Part shown: positions 60,401 to 64,000 of the stretch, piece after piece | Numbering within the stretch: position 1 is the stretch's first letter | Layout: each line of letters starts with the position of its first letter | Assembly (NCBI RefSeq): GCF_008831285.2 | Contig: NC_045140.1 | Location: 5,249,528-5,313,527, forward strand | Direction of reading: 5' to 3' | Length of the DNA: 64,000 nucleotides | Origin: Nymphaea colorata | Lineage: Eukaryota; Streptophyta; Magnoliopsida; Nymphaeales; Nymphaeaceae | Program-made: the position numbers and the translations under genes | Notes under the pieces: model-generated | The model's database searches: none | Told to the model about the DNA's origin: nothing | The model's input: only the letters and a program-made list of their open reading frames with translations

Positions 60401-62276
60401 CATTGCAATGGCCAGCTAATTCAACAGGTAACTATCTTTTAGGTTCAAATGAAGGGCCTCACAGAAAGTGCAATCTCACCATCGATGAGCAGAGGACACA
60501 GGTAGAAGTGATTTCACTAATTAAAATGTTGTGTTTCATTTGCTGAGACTTTATGTATCCCTTTTTTTGCTCTCTCTCTCTCTCTCTCTCTCTCTCCCCC
60601 CTGTGGCAGGTTACTTTGTGGTCGATGTTCAAGTCTCCCTTGATGTTCGGAGGGGATCTGACTCAAATTGATCAGACAACGCTGGGTCTTATAACAAGTC
60701 CCACCCTTCTGGAAATTAACTCCTATAGTGGAAACAACATGGAGGTACTTATATTTAAGTTAGCATGACAGCCTTAGACAAACTAATATATTGTGTCAGT
60801 AATTGCAGCTAATGTATTCTCAGTTGATGATGATATTTTGGTGGTTAAATTTCAGTATCCTTTTGTCCATGCAAAGAGTCCACACTGTGAGAATGTTCAG
60901 ATAACAAGGCCAGTTGTACCTGTGGATGAAAACGAGGATGTCAATAATGATCTACAGTTAACTAGTTGCTCTAATGTGAGAGCAAGGGGCTTCATTTTGG
61001 AAGCTTATAATGGAGACATAGATCACATATGCTGGAAAGAAGGCATAGCTGGAGAAAATATTTCAAGATTCTGTCTGTACAAACGTCAACCTTTGTTAAC
61101 AGAGTATGAATTTTTCCTCTGTATGATGTCAATTGCTTTAGGTCCTCTTTTCAGTGATTTTCAAGTGATCTGATAATATGATACTATGATGTAGGGAAGA
61201 GCAAATTGCATATGAAAGGCGATATTCTGGAAAATTTCATTTAGTGACAGCTGCATCTGATGATCTGTGTCTTGATTCTTCTATAGACAGAAGAAATTCC
61301 ATGGAGAAATCAGCCTTCATGAAATTTTCCCCTTGTAGATATAGTGCTAACCAGGTTGATTAACCTCTATTCCTCACAAAAAAAAACTTCCATTAGTGCT
61401 TCAGATAATGCTCACGTATTTATTCTTTGTGAATTCATGTGTGTGCCATTTTTCTTTTGCATGTCTGAAGTATGTTAACTACTTTTGCGTCAAGCTCATG
61501 GTGTTTTGCAATCTCAAGATATTTTCTGTATACTAAGCCTGGATCAGATGTTTTCTTCCACATTTTTCTGCCCACTGTTGGTCTAGGATCAGGAAATTTC
61601 GATCAAAAGATAAAGAAATATTTTTGCTTCACTTGGCAGCTTTGGGATTATGTTGATGGAAAGCTTGTTGATAGCTATTATGGTCTCTGTGCAACTAAGC
61701 ACATATTAGATGGTAAACCATCCTTCATGCTGTTTGAAATTTCCTTACTTTTGTTAAATATCATCTCTAATATATGCTTTCCTGAATGATTCTTTCAGAT
61801 ACTAAATATGAAGGAGAAGTCCGTTCTTGGATTGCAACTGGAAGAAAAGGTCAGCATACTTTTGAAGCAAATTTGTTATTCAATGTCTTTTTATGAAAAG
61901 TTTGACTGAAATGTTATCGTATTGTATGATGCACACGATTGGGCATTTCAGGATCTTTCTTTCTATTGAATGCATATTGTATAAACTGATTCATATTGAT
62001 ATCATACTTCTAGTTTCAAACCTGCTAACCCTTTGGCCATCTTGTTTCTGTTTAGGTGAAATATATCTATCTTTTTTCAATCTTTTCTCTTGTAAGATGA
62101 CAATATCAACAACGATCAAGGAGTTGGCTAAGGTGCTGCCTAAGGACTACATAAGGAAAGGCTCCTGCTATTGTTCTGAAATTTGGACGAATCAGCAGCT
62201 TGGGATAATAAGAAAAGAGTTGTCCATGGAAGTCGCAGCACATGGTTGTGCAGCATTCGTCCTCAAATGCCACTAG
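57457..62276 (+). CDS. APSE: GH27 melibiase-family glycosidase, APSE-like beta-L-arabinopyranosidase/alpha-galactosidase, 635 aa, 14 exons
   Basis: Exons by splice phase: 57457-57503, 57593-57749, 57909-58166, 58351-58525, 58964-59025, 59120-59283, 59673-59770, 60443-60501, 60610-60744, 60856-61103, 61195-61354, 61640-61712, 61799-61849, 62056-62276. The sum is 1908 bases with consistent phases. The protein starts with a signal peptide (about 1-20), then the GH27 barrel: PPRGWNSYDAFSW (32-44), YVVVDYLW, WGVDFVKHDCIFGDD with the nucleophile Asp near 216, and MYRITGDDWDAW with the acid/base Asp near 272-273. WSMFKSPLMFGGDL and a C-terminal domain ending AAFVLKCH follow. It resembles Arabidopsis At3g26380 (APSE), recalled as acting on arabinogalactan side chains in the wall. 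Intron 6 begins GC instead of GT (59284); all other borders are GT-AG. It lies 8.5 kb downstream of the O-fucosyltransferase gene, same strand. Confidence 0.92.
60573..60598. repeat. (CT)n tract in intron 8 of the GH27 gene
   Basis: It forms part of the polypyrimidine region just ahead of the exon 9 acceptor at 60607-60609. Confidence 0.85.
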
Positions 62277-64000
62277 CAATATCCACACAGAGGTGAGGTA
62301 CCATGTATAAGGAGATTCACTCAACTTTCCATGTCAAATTGACGCTAGAACAGAGAAGTACGTGCATGGATCAGCATGCAGTATGCTTTATGTGGGTTGA
62401 ATTGAAATATCGCTTCAGGTAAACTATCATATTTAGGGGTTGAAAGTCCTTCCGTACGTTTAAGTGTTACCATTGTTTATTTTCGAGTCAATGTGATACC
62501 GGAACCTCTTCACTTACATAAAGCAAAACTGTACTCATCGAAATTGTGTTTAAGAATTTTTTTTGAAATCATGGTCTTAGAACAGAGATGGCAGCGAACA
62601 ACTAGTGATAGCAGTGCTCGATTCAAGCAATTATGGCCACAATCCATCACTTCAAAAATTGATGGTTGAATAAAGAGCGAAATAACACTACAAACCTACA
62701 ACCTGTGTTTGAATTAATGAGCTACAACTTCAAGTTATCATGTAAATGGTATGCATGGAGTTTCATACTTTCTAGTCTAAAGAATTTTCACCTGTAGTTC
62801 ATTTTGGCAACTTCAATCGCAGAAGAAACAATGTTCAAGGCTTGTTACTGACAAAAACAATTAAGTTTTCATTAAGCCATTTCATCATCTATTGCTAATA
62901 GATTTGATAACAAGTGTCATCTCTGATAACTGGCCCTGCGTGCTAAAAACTAAGTGAACTATATTTCCCTGTCCATTTCGCACCTATGAAAGCATCCATT
63001 GTCATCCTCACATCCACTGCAATGAAATGATCTTATCATGGATTCTGAATTCAGTTAGCAAACAGATAGTGGATAGTGTAATTTATTTTGCCAGACTAAT
63101 GATATGTGAAAAGATTTGCATAACCATTATACCGGAAGCCTGTTACCACACTCTTGTAATTAGATGCTGAGTTAGTATGTTGACTCCAGGGAGAAGCAAT
63201 TTCAATGGCAATATGTGTCACTAAAATGAAATATCTGTGCAACAAACTCAGCTTCTATTCTCCAAGTAAACAGGCTACTTGCCTAGTTTAGTTTGATGAT
63301 TTGAATTCCAAGCCTATGACAGTTATTTTCATCGTGTTCATTAAGCATTTTACCAAGAGATGTGTTCCACAAAACACTGTCTCTTCCACTTTTGAAGACC
63401 ATCATGAAATATTTTCCTTGCAAGAAACCAGTTTGCTATGGAGTTGTCCAATGTCTTCAAATTAAATGTTCTCAGTCAGTCAATTGAGGAGGTCCATATA
63501 TAGGCTGCTAATCAGCAATAGCTCTATCTCAATTTGGGTGCTATTTAAGATCTATTGTCTGGGAAGATGATTGTACCAAGTAAACTTCCTGTTAAGTCAC
63601 AAGTTTTTCATAACATAAACTTTCTTCTATGGTACTATCTATTCCACTCATGAGTCTGAAATGTACAATAAGAAAGAACAAAGAAGGAGAGGGTTCCTCA
63701 ACCTCCCCCAGTTGTTCATTGAGGAGAGGGTTCCATTACTAATTACCATCTTACAATTATTCTTGCAATCTAGTTTACAATTATTCTTGCCTCATTGGCT
63801 TTTCTTGGAGTGACCATTCTTACCAATCCACCTGGTCATTTGCATTGATTGATTGTAGAGGATCTGATTGGTGTAGCTTGACCTCGTGCTATAGTTAGTT
63901 AATGCAGTTTTAAACCGCTCTTATGTACAAAAAAAAAAAAAAAAATCTTGTTCAACTGATCTCCTATTGATTCTCTTCAAGAGTGGTGATATCCAGGCTA
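62277..64000. other. Downstream of the GH27 gene, no gene seen
   Basis: The 3' UTR, then AT-rich sequence. TTACAATTATTCTTGC is repeated twice near 63750-63790, and a poly(A) run lies at about 63929-63946, possibly the tail of a retroposed element. No coding signal. Confidence 0.4.

Overview
This is nuclear DNA of a flowering plant. The signs are long AT-rich introns with GT-AG borders, DYW-class PPR genes, an RWP-RK gene, Ty1/copia and Ty3/gypsy debris, hAT- and Mutator-type elements and many CT/GA/AT microsatellites. I cannot place the species. The window falls into a rearranged left half (1-34 kb) and an ordinary right half (35-64 kb) with two long intact genes.

Left half. It is built from repeated copies of a few genes. 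UTP18, a WD40 protein of the nucleolar small-subunit processome, appears four times: copy A (+, cut by the window edge), a 3'-end fragment D (-, 7.1-7.6 kb), copy B (-, one-base frameshift) and copy C (-, intact, 539 aa). Two dead copies of a DYW-type PPR gene lie in opposite orientation (4.0-6.3 kb and 12.1-14.1 kb), so UTP18/PPR and PPR/UTP18 mirror each other about a centre near 9 kb. Between and around them are an RWP-RK (RKD-type) pseudogene with a one-base deletion, two broken RNase T2 genes, a copia remnant and a tRNA-derived SINE-like sequence. Copies B and C sit in two direct segmental-duplication units (16986-24027 and 25247-33883). In the C unit a 389-bp segment, probably holding the promoter and non-coding first exon of UTP18, is repeated six times; the B unit has it once.

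Right half. An O-fucosyltransferase-family gene (11 exons, 560 aa, 35356-48906) has a 7.1-kb sixth intron filled with oppositely oriented gypsy remnants and a hAT-type MITE in its tenth intron. It is followed in the same direction by a GH27 melibiase / beta-L-arabinopyranosidase gene (14 exons, 635 aa, 57457-62276) with a predicted GC-AG intron. From memory, the Arabidopsis homologues are also neighbours (At3g26370/At3g26380), so this pair looks like conserved microsynteny. Both act on cell-wall or secretory glycans.

Between these two genes lies the most interesting object: a 3.1-kb terminal-inverted-repeat transposon (51482-54578) with a 9-bp target-site duplication. It has captured exons of three unrelated genes, histone H2A, a CYP84-like cytochrome P450 and a type-A cytokinin response regulator. 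All are on the minus strand and in the order first exon, donor-side exon, last exon, so they could be spliced into a chimeric transcript. It reads as a Pack-MULE-like gene-shuffling element.
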